Source of the DNA: Mactra quadrangularis
Taxonomy: Eukaryota; Mollusca; Bivalvia; Venerida; Mactridae
Assembly (NCBI GenBank): GCA_025267735.1
Contig: CM046304.1
Coordinates: forward strand, 12,462,001-12,526,000
Direction: 5' to 3'
DNA length: 64,000 nucleotides
The notes beneath the pieces are model-generated. The model searched no databases. It was not told where the DNA came from and saw only the letters and a program-made list of their open reading frames with translations. The position numbers and the translations under genes are program-made. Positions 24,536 through 38,205 of this stretch are shown one piece after another; the first letter of the stretch is position 1; every line of letters begins with the position of its first letter.

Positions 24536-27500
24536 ATTTCTTTCTTGATCTTTTCTCTGACTTTCCATCTGTTTACTGATGTCTTCAACTCGTCTATTAA
24601 GTAATGCTGTAAATAGTGATATAATAAGTTAAAATTTGAATTAAAGTCTACTTTTACATACATGAACTGCTGGCTATACAATTTTGTATGAGAACTTCTT
24701 TTCATTGTAACCAACAGGTGACCTTTTGGTACCAATTTCACTTGGTTGGGATGAAACAATTGCAAGTACATTTCTAGCTCAAAGAAATTAGCAGAGCCCC
24801 AAAGTACAACTACTACTCATTCATTGACTTTTTAACTATTGTAAGTTTATTAAACACTACTCAGTAATAAGATTTTTATCATACAAGTACAGTATGCATA
24901 AATCAAAAACATGATCACACTAATTAATAATCAATGAATCAAATTCAGAGCTTCAATTTTCCCATCTATGCACAAACAAAGTACTTTACACATTATTGCT
25001 GGAAAGCACAAAATGTAAATTAAAATCCTATGTTTTTTTTGTATCTATATTTTCATAGTTACAATGAAACTTTGTTAAGACAAACCCAAATATTTGAATA
25101 TCGGCCATTGTTTATCTATAGCTGTTGATACAAAATGTTGTAGCTAAAAGAGCTAAAAGATAAAGAGATACGGGACAATACAAGTATAAGTCTAATATAC
25201 CTGTGTTTGTATCAATCCATTGTAGAGAATCCATATGTGCATTTAATATCATAGTAATCTGTAAAATCTGAAATACACAAATACATACAATGAAGGTCAA
25301 GCATACAGACATCGATGAAAGTTCAAAAATGTAAAAAATCATGAAATTACTGAATTTTAAAATTTCAGCAACTTTTACATCTGCAGAAAATGATTTTCTC
25401 AGACCCCAAAATCTTGAATTGGCGAACCAGATGATAATATCACAGCCATGTATATAACTCTTGTTATTAAAGGAACACCACAAACAAATAGCAAAAAAAC
25501 AAAAACTTGACATGGTTTCTGTCTTGGAACAGACACAGGCAAAATAATTGTCACTGGAGGTTTAAACCAAGGTTCTACAGTGCACCAATCTATTAACCTC
25601 ATATTAAGGCAATCACCATTCACAGAGGCATAGTTTACTCGACCCGTATTTTACCCAGTGCTAAGCATAAACTTTCACCAGTCATTGACCACTGCCTTAC
25701 TTGATTCAGTGGTAAGAGGAAGGCTTTCAGTAGACAGTTTGATTAAAGCCAATCTCCGTAAACAGAGATCCAGTAGAGCATTGTCGTACTGGATCTCTAC
25801 TTAGTCAATGCAAGGTCACGTCGAGATGAACTTTGTGTCGACCAATCAATGCGTAGCTTTCATCCAGACGAAAACACTATTAATCACATTTTGATTTCGT
25901 AATTTTTATTTTTACACCAAGGTTTGCAAGCTTATTTAACAGCGGTATTATTCACAGTCTGCGATTGGGTGGCTCATTTCAAATTGCGTGACGTAGACGA
26001 TGCAAACAAGTTAAGTATCATAACAATTTTGTCATGAATATTATGATGAGAAAAGGTCACCTGAACGTGACCTTCGTTTGGAAAAGGCCAGATCTAAATT
26101 AGCGAGTATGCGAGCAGTAAAATTTTAGATCGGGTTTTAATCAGATTGTTCTAAAGCAGAAAAGCAGGACAATGCACCGCATCCCGCCTTTTTCTCCTTC
26201 TCATACAAGAAGCAAATATTTACTTAGAGATAACAACCCTAGTGATGTGCCCCTGTCCCTTTTTTCTCCCTTCCTCTAATTTTTTCAGTTCCAGAATAAT
26301 CAATAAATAATATATAAATGAAATCAGGGTACATACAGGATCATTGGTATCTTGTGTATTGTTGGATGAATTTAGATGATCTATAATCTCCTTTAAATCT
26401 TGTACCATACGTTTTAACTGAGCATCTATAATATCAGCCAGCTGGTATCTGAAATAGTATCAACATTAAATAGATATGTATAAAATTAGGAATGGAGGGC
26501 TCAAATTTGCCAAAATACTGAACCTTACAATTTCCTCACTTTGAGGACTCCTGGAGCGGGGCCAATTTTGAACCCAGGACCAACATTTGGACAATCTTCG
26601 TAAAGGTCATCAACACAATACTACACATTAAGTTTCAGGGAACTTTAGCAGTAAAAACATTTTTTCACTTTTTTTCAATATATAGTTCTACGTTAATAAA
26701 CTGACCAATGGGTTGCTACCAATAGACCTAATCCGGAATTCAAATTTATGGGTTTTTCCGTCTGTGCACAGGGCAGTACAAACAAAGTTTTCTACACATT
26801 ATTGCTGAACAGCATGAACTATGGATAAAATCCTATTGTTCTTTTTACATGTGTTTTCATTGTAACAGTGAGTTTGTTTGTACCGGAGGGGAAAACCCAA
26901 ATATTTGAATTCCGGATATAGTCTATTTTTACCCAGGGGGCATCTATTTACCATACTTGGTAGAATTCCACTAAACACTGCTACACATCAAATATATAAG
27001 CTCTATGCCTTGTGGTTTCTGACTAGAACATTTTTTTTTCATTTGATTGTCATGGCAACCAGAACTCTATCCTAAGAAATTTTGTTAAGTCAACATCATT
27101 AGTGTTCTTAGACAAATAGATTCATAAATCAGTGTATACATACGTGTTATCTCTCTCCAGATCTGCATGTTGTTGAAAACTAGAGTTAGGTAATTGATCT
27201 AAGGATTTTTCCATTGGTATAAGTAAATCTTCCAGCTCTCTTTGTTGAGATTTTATAAAATCTAATTCTTGTTCCAATTTATTCTGATCTATCTTCACAC
27301 GTTCTTTATCATTGTTCAGTTGTGTGATCTGTAAATATATCAACATTCTATAAAATTGATGTCTAGTTTATAGTTGCCACTTGCAACTAATGTCTAAATT
27401 CCTTGACATTAATAACTGTATATTTTATAATTTTTGCAAATTAATCATATCAGTACTGCTGGAAGTCCCAGCATTCAACAAATTTTAAATTCTAACAGTT

Positions 27501-30500
27501 AAAGTACAGTTTGAATTCTGCTTCCCTATACATCATAACATGTTCAGTCAACAATTTGTAGGATAACCCCTTGACATCACCTTTAGGCAGGTGATTCCTC
27601 TCAGTTACCATTTGTACCAGGGTGGAGTGGAAAAACTGTAGGTATATCAATTGCTCAAAGAAAATTAACAATATTCCTAGAGGGATTCATACCAGGGACC
27701 TCTTCATCCCTTAGCACGCATCCTACCACTTGACCACTGCTCCTGCTAGTTAATAGCTTCTGAATATTCATTTTCAGCAAAAACACTATAATCTTAGTTC
27801 AGTTCAAACTATTTTATTTTAGCTCAATTGTGAAACTAGTTCATACAACTAAGATTAAACATTTGAGTGTCCTCCCAGCTAGAGAGGTACATTTACACAC
27901 ACAATAAAACAACAAGATATGTATTGGATGTGACTTGAACTAACACAGAGCTGGCTATCCAATGATCACCTGTTGAATGCTGCTTAACCACACAGGTATG
28001 CATGCTCCCCATGTTCTTAAGCAAGTACCAAGCCATGAAATGATATCAATGTTCACAGTAAAATATTGTGAAAATTTAGATACAAAACATACCTTTTCAC
28101 CATTATCCACCAATAACCTATCCCAGGCATTAACTTGTGTAGCTTGGGATAAGAATTGTCTTTCCTGTTCTTCTAAATCTGTGGTCCATTTATTGATTTG
28201 TTCTTCTAGTTGTTTGTAGTTTAACTGTTGACTAGGAACAGCTGTTGTTGTAGCTGGCTTTGATGTAGCAGTACTGTGTGAAAATAAATACATTTTATGG
28301 ATGTTGTTTTATGCTGATGATTGTTAAAGGACTACAACTACTGTACAGCGCTTTATTTCCTGGGGTTCAAGTTTTGGTGCTTTTAGGATTTTTTTAATTA
28401 GCAGAGATGTAAGTGGGAAGGGACTAAAAACCCTAAAATCGGTCGGAAGGCATTGAAGTCCCCATCTGCAACTCAATGAGACTTGGATCTTGCTCTGGTT
28501 ATTCTTTTGAGTGTTTACACTACAAGCAAATATCTTTACCATTTTTCCTTGTGCTTCTGTAACAAATGTTATCATTGCAAAATACGCATATAACCTCCAC
28601 ATAGTGGGTATAGCAGAAAATGGTCATTACTAAATACAAGAAATGAGTGAATTACTACTGTTTTGCGCTAAACCCGCGAAATGTAGTCCGACAAATAAGT
28701 TCCATTTACGTCTCATTTACCACCTTACTGAGGCTGCAAGCTGTTTGTAGAATGGCATTAGTATCACTTTTAATCTTATGCAATTACTCTGTTGTCATTT
28801 TGAAAAACATTCCAGACTGCAAATTTATGGCACACTGGTTGGTCACAGTGTCCATTAATCGACCAATGAAAAGCTCCCTTGTAAAGCATAGTCTATAAAA
28901 CCTGATACCAGTCCATAATTGTGAAGTACAGTATACTTTACATGAAAACAGATATACAAAAAACATTCATAACAAACATCAATTATCAAAAAAAGGAATT
29001 TGTATTTGTCTACTACTATGATACAACTATGCAAAAGCAGTAACACTATGTTTGGTACAAACTGTGTTAACCCAGAATCTCTAAAGTAATCCCTATTAAA
29101 TCAGTTACTTGGGAATTCCCCTTTTATGCTAGAATTACCTCCAATAAAAAAATACATTGGATACGAACTTGCAGTTAAATATTGTGATTAACAATTTATG
29201 GCAAATTCACAACAGGGCAATTATTTTAGGGTTCTAAACAGAATCCTCATTTAAGAATCACTGGGATTTCGCCCATGTTTGCAGGATCCTCAGAATCCAG
29301 GGACACTATAAGCATCAAACCTGTAACATGTATTGTTTATAGCACTACATTACTTATGGAATCCAAGATAATTCTAAATTAAAACTCACTAAATTTAACT
29401 CTGTGGAATGCTTCAAGTTCTAAAACATCTTTTTAAATTATTAAATAAACTCTTAAACATTTTTATTTAAATACATTCCTTACCTTAATGAACCAAATCC
29501 AGGGGCACTAGAAGCAGCTAAGGATGTACCAGTTAAACCAAACCCAACAGCTGGAGCGCTAGTGGTTGAAGTGCCACCAAACCCTAAAGCCGGTGCTAAA
29601 CTGCTGGGTGCCACACCTGTAGGTGCTGTCTGACTTGTAGTAGCTCCAAGTTTTAACCCTGTACCAGTCATTGTGAGTCCAAGACCTAAAATACATGAAC
29701 AACAAGATCTGTCAGAGGAGACAGCATGCTCAACTTTTCTTAGTTAATCAGTGAATGGGTTTTAATAGTAAGGAGGAAGTAGTAATGATGAATAAGTAGC
29801 CCAAGTTTGAGTAGAATATATTTGATAGTATTGAAGTTTGTACCAGTAAAAACTTAAACCTTGATTTTGGATGTTTTCTAATTAAAAAAGTGAGAATAAC
29901 TCCTAAAACAGTGGAGCCAGAGTTATGTGCCTTTAGAGTAAGGTGGAGATAGTGATGATAAATAAGTATTCAAAGTTTGAGTTGAATATCTTTGATAGTA
30001 TTGAAGTTTGTAAAAAAAACTTTAACCTGACTTTAGATGTTTCTAAGTAAAAAAGGGGCATAACTCCTAAAAAAGTGGAGCCATAGTTATGGGCCTTTAG
30101 AGTAAGGTGGAAGTAGTAATGATAAATAAGTATTCAAAGTTTGAGTTGGATATCTTTGACAGTATTGAAGTTATTTAAATTTCTAAAAACTTTAACCTGA
30201 TTTTAGATGTTTGTAAGTAAAAAAGGGGCATAACTCCTAAAAAAGTGGAGCCACGGTTATGGGCCTTTAGAGTAAGGTGGAGGTAGTGATGATGAATAAG
30301 TATTCCTACGAATTTATGGTCAATGTATCTCAATGAGCCAATGTCAAGTTTGAGATATTTTTGTTATTTCATAATCATAGGAAAAAAATTAACTGATTTC
30401 AAAAAGCAAAATTTAAGTCGTTTAACAAATAATTGCTGTACAAATCTTGAAATTCTATTTAGTACAATGTAAGTTGTGAATGTATGAAGGAGTTTTTGGA

Positions 30501-33500
30501 GGGCAGGAAATACAGGAACAAGTCTAACCTGGTGTGGTAGATGTTGAAGCTGTTGTTTTCATACCAAATAATGATGTAGTTGTCTGAGGAGTACCACCTT
30601 GTAATTAGAAATATTTACAATTATGTTAATATATCTATATTTCAGTGAAATCTACCAAGCAAATAGGAAACAAACATGAACACAAGTAGATATAGTCCAT
30701 TTTTCTCAACTGTCAAAAGTTTGAATAGTTTCATGGTAATTGAATATACACTATCACAATATCATGTATGTTAGACAAAGAACATATTTAGTTACTGTGA
30801 AATTATTCATGTTTTGAGAAATAACAAACTTTACTTATAGGCAATCAGCAAACCCACATAACATATTGCAATTCAAATCAAAAATATTATGTGCTGGTAG
30901 GCCAGCAAGACCTGTGATTTTTTAGGGTTTTTTTCACAAAAATTTCAATGAAATGCCCAAATCAATGTTGAAAATAACAAATGTGGGTTCAAAATGAGTT
31001 AGTCCAACTAAAAATTGTGTCATGATGTCATACACACTGCACTTACAATGGGACAAAAAAGCTGCAACTTTTTATGAGAATATTTACTGTTAGGCTAGAA
31101 GTAAACCATGTTTTTTGTCTGCAAGTACTTTTTTGTATTTCATGTAAAAGTTTGATCATTTTATGTCACTTATCATACTACTATTAGCTTTCAGCAAAGT
31201 TTAATAGAAATATAACTATACTAAAATACTTCAAAAACACATCACCCATTTCTTCAGGTATATTCCTTAAGTGTTAAGTATGATGAAAACTACCTTATAA
31301 GGTTATATTTTAACCAACAATTCGTCATTGCCATGAAAATTTCATGTTTTGTTGATGACAGTTTGTTTTTAATTATTATGATCAAATCTTACACCACAGT
31401 GTACAAATCAAAATCTGTGATGCGTTTCATAAGTCTGTCAGTATACATTATCTAAATTATACAAACCTAATCCAGGAGCTGCTGTAGAAGCTACAGATGA
31501 TGCTAATGAAGCCAGTAAACCACTAGCTGGTGTAGATGTTGGTTGACCTACAATATATGCCAAATATTATCATACAGTTGCATTGGTGGAAGTTAAAAGT
31601 TTTAAAATTACTAAAAACCTACCATAAAACACTAAAGGATTTCAAAGATTATTTATTCTCAAATTACTGAAATCAGTATTGATACTGAAAACTTTGACAC
31701 TCATTAAAATAAGGTATAGAATTCTGTTTACAGTTACATGTCCCAAAATAGGGTCAGTAGGTAGGCATTTTTTTAATTCTGCTTTGTCCATGAGTAAGCA
31801 ATATTAAATCTGTAGCAGTTGAAGTCCTTTTTTTTTGCTGAATTTTTACTTCATTTTTTATATGTTTGACTAAAAATTAATTTTGACTAATAAGTCAGCA
31901 GTAAAACCAGGGTCGGTCAGGAAACCAAAAAAACATCATATTTACATTTATTATCCTTCTTACTTTGAATTGTGAAACTTATGAAATTGACATACAAATT
32001 TTGTGAAAAGGGCTACTGAACTTCAGGAGCAGTCTTAAACTTTCCCGAATGTACTTGGTTGCACAATCTGATTAAAACCTGATCTAAAAAAATTTCGCTC
32101 GCATACTCGCTAATTTAGATCTGGCCTTTTCCAAATGAAGGTCACGTTCAGGCGACCTTTTCTCATCATAATATTCATGACGAAATTGTTATGATACGTA
32201 ACTTGTTTACATCGTCTACGTCACGCAATTTGAAATGAGCCGCCCAATCGCAGACTGTGAATATTGCCGCGGTTAAATTAGCAAGCAAAACTTGGTCTAA
32301 AAATAGAAATTACGAAATCAAAATGTGATTAATAGTGTTTTCGTCTAGATGAAAGCTACGCATTGATTGGTCGACACAAAGTTCGCCTCAACGTGACCTC
32401 TCACAGAGAAAGTACAGATCCTGTACGACATCGGTCAACAGGATATGTGTTTACGGAGATTGTTGGTTGCAATGAATTATGTAAAAGAAACTAAGTAGGT
32501 AATTGGCCAAGAAAACAAAATCCCCCTGCTGCGTTACATAAACTACTGTTGATAATTTGAGTAAAACATAAAAAAAAATATATAAACAAAACTAACCTAA
32601 CAGTCCAGATAGAGAACTACCCCCAGGAGTAGATGCTGGTGTTGTACCAAGAGCAAAACTACCACTAGCAGGTGTTTGTTGTGTAGGTAACGTAAAACCT
32701 AGAATATAAATACATTAAAACATACAGGTACATGTAATATATATACATTAAAACATACAGGTACATGTAATATAAATACATTAAAACATACAGGTACATG
32801 TAAATTAATATAAATACATTAAAACATACAGGTACATGTAATATAAATACATTAAAACATACAGGTACATGTAATATAAATACATTAAAACATACAGGGA
32901 CATGTAATATAAATACATTACATTTATCACATCAACAACTACAGGGCAAATTTGAAACTTCCTTTCTCAAACAAAAAAATTATCAGTGTATTACAATGAG
33001 TAAAAGCAGCATATCATACATAACTGAAACTTATACAATTAATTTCTAATCCGGAAGTGTAAAATCCATTAATAGGCGCTGATCCAAGATACAGTGAGAA
33101 CAGAATTTTATCTTGGTCAGCTAAAAAGTTTACAATTCAGAGGATTCCAGTTTTCAGAGTTATTTACAGAGTTACAATGGGTTTGTACAGAGACCTTTCC
33201 CCTACATTAAAAACATGACTCAGGGTATAGTTACAATGTAATCGACCCTCCAGAATAGTAAGGTCATAAGTGCTACTTACGACCTTATATGACCCATACA
33301 TATTTGGAATCTGTATGTAAAGGCCCATCTGATAATATTTACTTCAATTTAGTTGCAATGCAATATGTTGACCAAAACATAAAATAAAAAAAGGTCGTAA
33401 GTAAAACACCCTCCAATTGGTCCATAAAAGAAGGTCGTATCTGTGATTTGCTAATTATTGATGTTCATGTAAAAAAAAATTTGATGCTATATTGACTCAA

Positions 33501-36500
33501 AATAAGTCAGTATAAAGAGCATTTTTATTATGACACATAATTAGCATTATAATAATAGTATCATTGCATTTATAATTTTAACATTTTAAATCACATACAA
33601 CTTTTTATTGGAAAAACAAATGCATAACACTGTTGGTAAAAGGTCGTAAGTGACAGTTACAACCTTTCAGACATACAGTTACTACCTTTTAGCCATAGAA
33701 AACATGTACAAAACGTCAGTCTTTAAAAGTATTTTTTAAGTTTTTAGTAGATTTTGTACATTTAGGGTACACAATAATTGATACATAATAAGTTACTCAT
33801 GGCATGTTTAATTGAAAGAGTAAGAACCAAATTCTTGAAAATATGTCAGGTTTTAACAGAAAATAGTCATTTGAAAATTTTACACAGTTTTTTCTTGTTT
33901 TCTCAAAAACACATTTTTGTAGTTACGACCTTACTATTCTGGTGGGTCGAAATGTATTTGCAATAATTTTCAAGCTAATTTCAGTTTGATTAGTCATAAA
34001 TAGACTGTGAAAAGAGTTATTAAAACGACAATTTTTCTTAAGTTAAAACTTTCTATTTCTATCTACATCCTGAGGCTTACACTTCTTATCATAGCTGAAG
34101 TCATATAGTGTCTGCTGACATTTTCATGTTAGTTTTAATTTTGCTGCATATCTGTTTTTGATAAAACATATTTGCAACATAATGTTTAAATAGAAAAAAA
34201 ATTTGGTTTTATTGCAAGTTAATATATAATCAAATTAAATATAAATTGAAAACATGTGAGTGAATCAACAAATCTGGACTCAGGACTTGTTAGTTACCTA
34301 AACATTGCAGCAAACTTACTTATCTGTGGCCCCTGATTCATCAAATACTATACCAGAGAAAGTCTACAGCTCTGAATCATTTTGAGTATTGGTAAAAATA
34401 TAAATAGCTGTTTGACTGTGATTATTTTCATAAAAGGAATATCAGAACATACATACCTGTTGGTGCAGTGGATTTTGCAGCACCAAATGAGAAACCAGGA
34501 GTAGAGACAGGAGCCCCTGGGGCAGGAGCAGCAGTCCCTTGTGTAGCCCCAAAACCTGTGAATCCTGGGGTAGCTGTAGCAGTAGTAGAAGGGGTTCCAG
34601 CAGGGGCTCCAAAACCTGGAAATCCTGTAGCAGTACTAGCAGGGGTTCCAGCAGGGGCCCCAAACCCAGAGAAACCAGGTGTGGCAGATGTAGTTGTAGC
34701 TCCTGGTGTGGTACCAAAACCTCCAAACCCTGAGGTACCAGTGGCAGTGCTTGGAGTGGTACCAGCTGGGGTACCAAACCCACCAAATCCTGGTGTACCT
34801 ATGTGGAAAAAATTGTATACTTTATTAATTATATACTTAGTTAAATATTCTTTTTATACAACCAACAATTTGCGACTTTATAAACTCGACAGTGATGTGA
34901 CTCTCGGCGCATGTTGGTTGTATTAAAAAACTATTTGACACTATTTGATGCATGTAAGCTAATTTTTATGTAGATTAATCATTATGTTTTCGATTGTGTA
35001 ACAGTTTTTGTGTGTATTAGTGATATTTAAAGAGTAAATGAAGACAATAATAAGTTAGGGTGATTTTTGTCTGAAAGAGTTGCATACCTTTCTCACTATA
35101 TATGTATAAGAGCCATAGATAAAGATCGCCTGTGATTTAAACATGGTAGAGTGTCAGTTTCACACTCAAAGTTTCCTGGGATTGATCCCAGTTAGGTCAA
35201 TGGAGTTTATCAAGATTCCTACCTGTTCCTGCAGGTTTAGTGAAACTAAAACCAGCACCAGTTGCTGTAGATGCCGGTGCAGCACCAGGTGTTCCAAGAC
35301 CAAATCCAGTAGCTGGGTTAGTAGCTACTGGAGTACTACTACCAGCACCTGTAAACAATAAAAACAAAAACTAAGACCACAACAAATTGATCCTATGTTC
35401 TTTAGATTGGCTTGCACCTTAATTTTGACAATTTAAAAAATATTTTTATTTCCTCGCTCACTCATAAAAAATTTGGTCAAACTGCTATATAAAGCAAATG
35501 AATACTTTTTTTTTCTTCGCTCGCTTGCCCCATTTCTTTTCCAGAAAAATCCGTAGAACACATGATCAACTTGTTGTAGCCTGATTGTAATTTTAAACAG
35601 CCAACCATATAGTGATATACATACTTTCACTACAAGAAATTTGCATTTCATATATTTTAGCTCATTCAATTTACACTTATTGTCTCAAACGAAGTTAAGT
35701 TTGAAAAACTATGACATGAATAGCCAAAAGTCATTAAAATTTTTCATCTTATCATAGTTAAGGTTTCAAAAGTACGTTGAAAATATTATGCTGTGGTTAC
35801 TAAACTTCAACATTTATATGTCCAATGGCAATAGTTTAATTGACATTACGCTAAGGCTACTCTAACCATGCTCTTAAAATTGTGTGTAATTTGATCAACA
35901 AATTGAAAGTAATCCTCTGTTTTCAAAGACATGCAACTATGTGTGTTTAAGTATATGCCTTATCCTTTCATTAGTAAAGGTATTATGACTATTTAGAAAT
36001 AGGAGGTCTAGCGTAATGTCAACTATTTTTAATACCAATGAAAAAGAGAGTTCAAACTTCAATTAAATCTCTCAACTTTTTGGGATAATCAAGTTAAAAC
36101 TATAAAAAAGTAAGACAAACCAAAAGAAAATCCAGATGGCTGGCCAGAAGCAGCAGGAGTAGATGTACCAAATGCAAACCCTGATGTTGAGCCAGCTGTA
36201 CCACTACCAAACATCCCTGTTAATAAAAACACAATTTATAAAACCTTAAGTCTATGATATATGGAAATAAAAATTAGCATAAATAATGCTGGCAAATTAA
36301 AATATTGTAGAGATAAATGCAATGTTACATAATTATTAAAGTATTGATGATATATTTTTATAAATCTAATGCCTCAGTCCCATAAAATCGTGGCTTGTTA
36401 CGGACCCGTACGTGCAGACAGCCATAGGCCGTGGGAAGCCTTACATATCAAGGTGACGGTACGCACATTTTACAAAACAACACACCCGAAGGGAGCTGTA

Positions 36501-37228
36501 GCTGAAGGTATGCAAGTTTTATCCATACTCGGCCACTATTTTGTTCACGATTTGACTTTGAAACTGATACGTGTAACCACGGCTCATCTCACAGACCCTG
36601 GTAAAATGTAACAGTCCGTAGGGGTACGCAAGAGTTCGTACGGGTCCTTGCGGAGCTTGATCGCACGGCGCCTGTATGGTGCCCTCACGGTTATTTTTTA
36701 TGTTTATGGGACTCTAGCTTTACATAATTATCAAAGTATTGATGACATGTTTTTTATTAATCAGCTTTCAAAGTTAAAAAAAAAAACATGAAGAAAATGA
36801 ATAAATTTCAAATTCACCACGTTGAGAAATTCTGTCAACTGGTGAAACATAACAACATGAGACATCATTAAAAATCCAGATATAACAAATAGTGAAATAC
36901 CAAGGATCTAAATCACAATAAGTCTCAATTATTTTTATAGCATAATGGACTTTTTAAGTGATATCATAAAATTCTATCAGCTTTATTTTATAGCCAAAAC
37001 TTATCACTGGATCTTGAAATACAATAATAACATATCAGTCTGAGTTTTTAACTTAAAATTGACACGATTACACATATTCGTCATTTATTTATCAATTTGT
37101 CTGTAATCAGCCAGATAGTCGAGCTAGAAGGTTTAGGTGTCACAGCTGTATTTGAACAATAATGATTTTAATTATTTACCTCCAGATGAACTGGTAGTTG
37201 AGGGCGTGCCAAAATTAAAACCAGCCAT
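24515..37228 (-). CDS. NUP62: Nucleoporin p62, central-channel FG nucleoporin
   Basis: Builds the NUP62-NUP58-NUP54 complex of the nuclear pore channel; FG repeats bind transport receptors. Thirteen coding exons (minus): 37180-37228, 36121-36216, 35223-35348, 34457-34798, 32597-32698, 31467-31547, 30529-30597, 29484-29685, 28093-28273, 27144-27328, 26337-26448, 25201-25258 and 24515-24606. All borders are GT/AG and frames join to 564 residues. It starts MAGFNFGTP. Residues 1 to ~355 are Gly/Thr/Ser/Ala/Pro-rich with FG and GFG motifs. Residues ~376-560 are the Nsp1-C coiled coil (EQINKW, QATQVNAWDR, NAHMDSLQWID), ending FRLVYD. A 5'UTR intron probably ends near 37263, where AG precedes the last UTR bases. 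The stop codon lies in a 42-bp tandem repeat. Confidence 0.96.
25735..26148. mobile_element. ~410-bp inverted-repeat element, copy 1
   Basis: In NUP62 intron 11. Ends CAGTTTGATTAAAGCC and GGTTTTAATCAGATTG are imperfectly inverted. The interior matches the copy at 32064-32473 in opposite orientation, including GAGAAAAGGTCACCTGAACG and TTGCGTGACGTAGACGATG. Confidence 0.65.
26144..26303. mobile_element. Short MITE related to the 4.37-kb insertion
   Basis: Begins GATTGTTCTAAAGCAG and ends CCAGAATAATCA, matching the ends of the element at 13519-17890 at a reduced size of about 160 bp. It lies in NUP62 intron 11, ending only about 33 bp from exon 11. Confidence 0.55.
26723..26925. mobile_element. 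TAGAC...GTCTA MITE, best copy
   Basis: About 200 bp in NUP62 intron 10, nearly palindromic at the ends: ATCCGGAATTCAAAT on the left and ATTTGAATTCCGGAT on the right, with GGGTTTT/AAAACCC inside. Similar blocks occur at 7794-7986, 24950-25108 and 53405-53550. Confidence 0.65.
27790..28015 (-). mobile_element. tRNA-derived SINE, family E
   Basis: In NUP62 intron 9, reversed. The minus strand reads GTGTGGTTAAGCAGCATTC and, as B box, TTAGTTCAAGTCAC; the tail is TTTCACAATTGAGCTAAAAT. A related copy lies at 7060-7330, with a partial one at 595-710. Confidence 0.55.
29701..30310 (-). mobile_element. Pearl/HINE-like element, reversed, with ~165-bp core repeats
   Basis: In NUP62 intron 7. On the plus strand it begins AACAAGATCTGTC, the reverse complement of a hairpin (CTGTC/GACAG) followed by ATCTTGTT. 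Three to four imperfect units then share AGGGGCATAACTCCTAAAAA and CCTTTAGAGTAAGGTGG (near 29935, 30097, 30266). The far boundary near 30310 is uncertain. Confidence 0.55.
32064..32473. mobile_element. ~410-bp inverted-repeat element, copy 2
   Basis: In NUP62 intron 5. Starts CAATCTGATTAAAACC. It is the reverse-orientation relative of 25735-26148, with matching CATCGTCTACGTCACGCAA and AAAGCTACGCATTGATTGG segments. A shorter relative lies at 5450-5680 in MBOAT. Confidence 0.65.
32712..32925. repeat. 33-bp minisatellite, six to seven copies
   Basis: In NUP62 intron 4, starting 14 bp beyond exon 5. Units contain ACATTAAAACATACAGGTAC and begin at 32712, 32745, 32778, 32816, 32849, 32882 and 32915. 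One unit is 5 bp longer. Confidence 0.9.
35375..35581. mobile_element. TTA-flanked MITE, GGCCACAACAA family, copy 2
   Basis: In NUP62 intron 2, starting 27 bp from exon 3. Ends GACCACAACAAATTGATC and ATGATCAACTTGTTGTAGC; interior similar to copy 1 (20615-20824) in reverse. Flanks are TAA and TGA. Confidence 0.65.
36376..36713. mobile_element. GC-rich MITE with AGTCCCATAAA ends
   Basis: 338 bp in NUP62 intron 1. Terminal AGTCCCATAAA and TTTATGGGACT are perfect inverted repeats. A second inverted pair, GGACCCGTACG and CGTACGGGTCC, lies inside. Its GC content is far above the surrounding intron. No target duplication is clear. Confidence 0.6.
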
Positions 37229-37685
37229 TATCAAGAGTCAACAATTTCTTGCTCTGTAACTTCTGAAATATAATCATGGAAGAAATTTGTTGAGAATAAA
37301 TACAGATTTTTTTTTCATGAGTCCTTAGGACTCATATATTTGACAACAATGAATGAGTCCCAGAGAAAAACAATGAGTCCTTATCTAAATTGATACATTC
37401 TATCTTAGACACAAAAATGTTAATTATCTATGTAGAACACTCAATTGAACATTGACTTGAAGAGTTGAACAATACTTTCGTAGTCTTGCCATGATCTGAA
37501 GATGCATTTTTGCAACTTCTGCCCAGTAATGTTTAAGTTCTGGGAACTTTACTGCATTGCTGTGGTCTGGATGACTGGCAAGTCTTAATTACCGTATATT
37601 CCCTGGTAGGCTTTACATTTTATCAAACTGAGAGTAAAAAAAGGAGTAAAAAATCCAAACTAGGGTGTTTCAAAGAATAAATATA

Positions 37686-37912
37686 AACAAGAGCACCGCT
37701 AGGCAGAGCATTATATGCCTGAAAGTGGGTTTTTTTTTACCTTGTGACCCCAAAATCAATAGGGGTCTTCTACCCGATATGGACAATCATCCTATGAAGT
37801 TTGAATATTGTGGGCCAAGTGGAACTTAAGTTATGCTCCGGAAACCAAATTGCTAACGAACGGACGCCAGGGGTATAACATAATATGACCGAAATTCTTT
37901 CGGGCATAAAAA
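37686..37912 (-). mobile_element. Pearl/HINE-like short element, reversed
   Basis: The plus strand begins AACAAGAGCACCGCTAGG and ends GAAATTCTTTCGGGCATAAA. Read in reverse, the element starts TTTATGCCCGAAAGAATTTC and finishes with GCTCTTGTT, the same 3' end as several other elements here. Confidence 0.55.
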
Positions 37913-37961
37913 AAGGGTATTAATAGATTAAATAGATGGTATGGTACGGTAATTGATCTCA

Positions 37962-38205
37962 GTTACCTTTTCTTTAAATTGAGTTTAGCGTCGTATTCAA
38001 CACATATTTAGGTCATATATACAAAAGCCAGCTCTTCCTACTATAGGTTTCCTGGACACTTTTCTATCACCAGTACTAACTTACCCTATCACACATACAA
38101 CTCATGTATACGGTATGACCTACTGTGACCGGGCTCAAACCCGCTATCTCCGGATTTGAAGTCAGACATGCTAACCACTACGCCACGACCGCGGCTATCT
38201 CGGTT
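37962..38205 (-). mobile_element. tRNA-derived SINE, family C (different head, family A body)
   Basis: Upstream of NUP62. Read on the minus strand, the head is GTGGCGTAGTGGTTAGCATG with B box GGGTTTGAGCCC, unlike family A. The body still has TTAGTACTGGTGATAGA, GTCCAGGAAACC and ACGACGCTAAACTC, as in family A. Confidence 0.65.

Noticed and set aside
25112..25623. Two minus-strand ORFs around NUP62 exon 12
   Set aside because: They read through splice sites in intron sequence; only 25201-25258 is coding.
34442..34926. Plus- and minus-strand ORFs over NUP62 exon 4
   Set aside because: They are shadows of the FG-repeat coding exon in other frames, made open by its biased composition.
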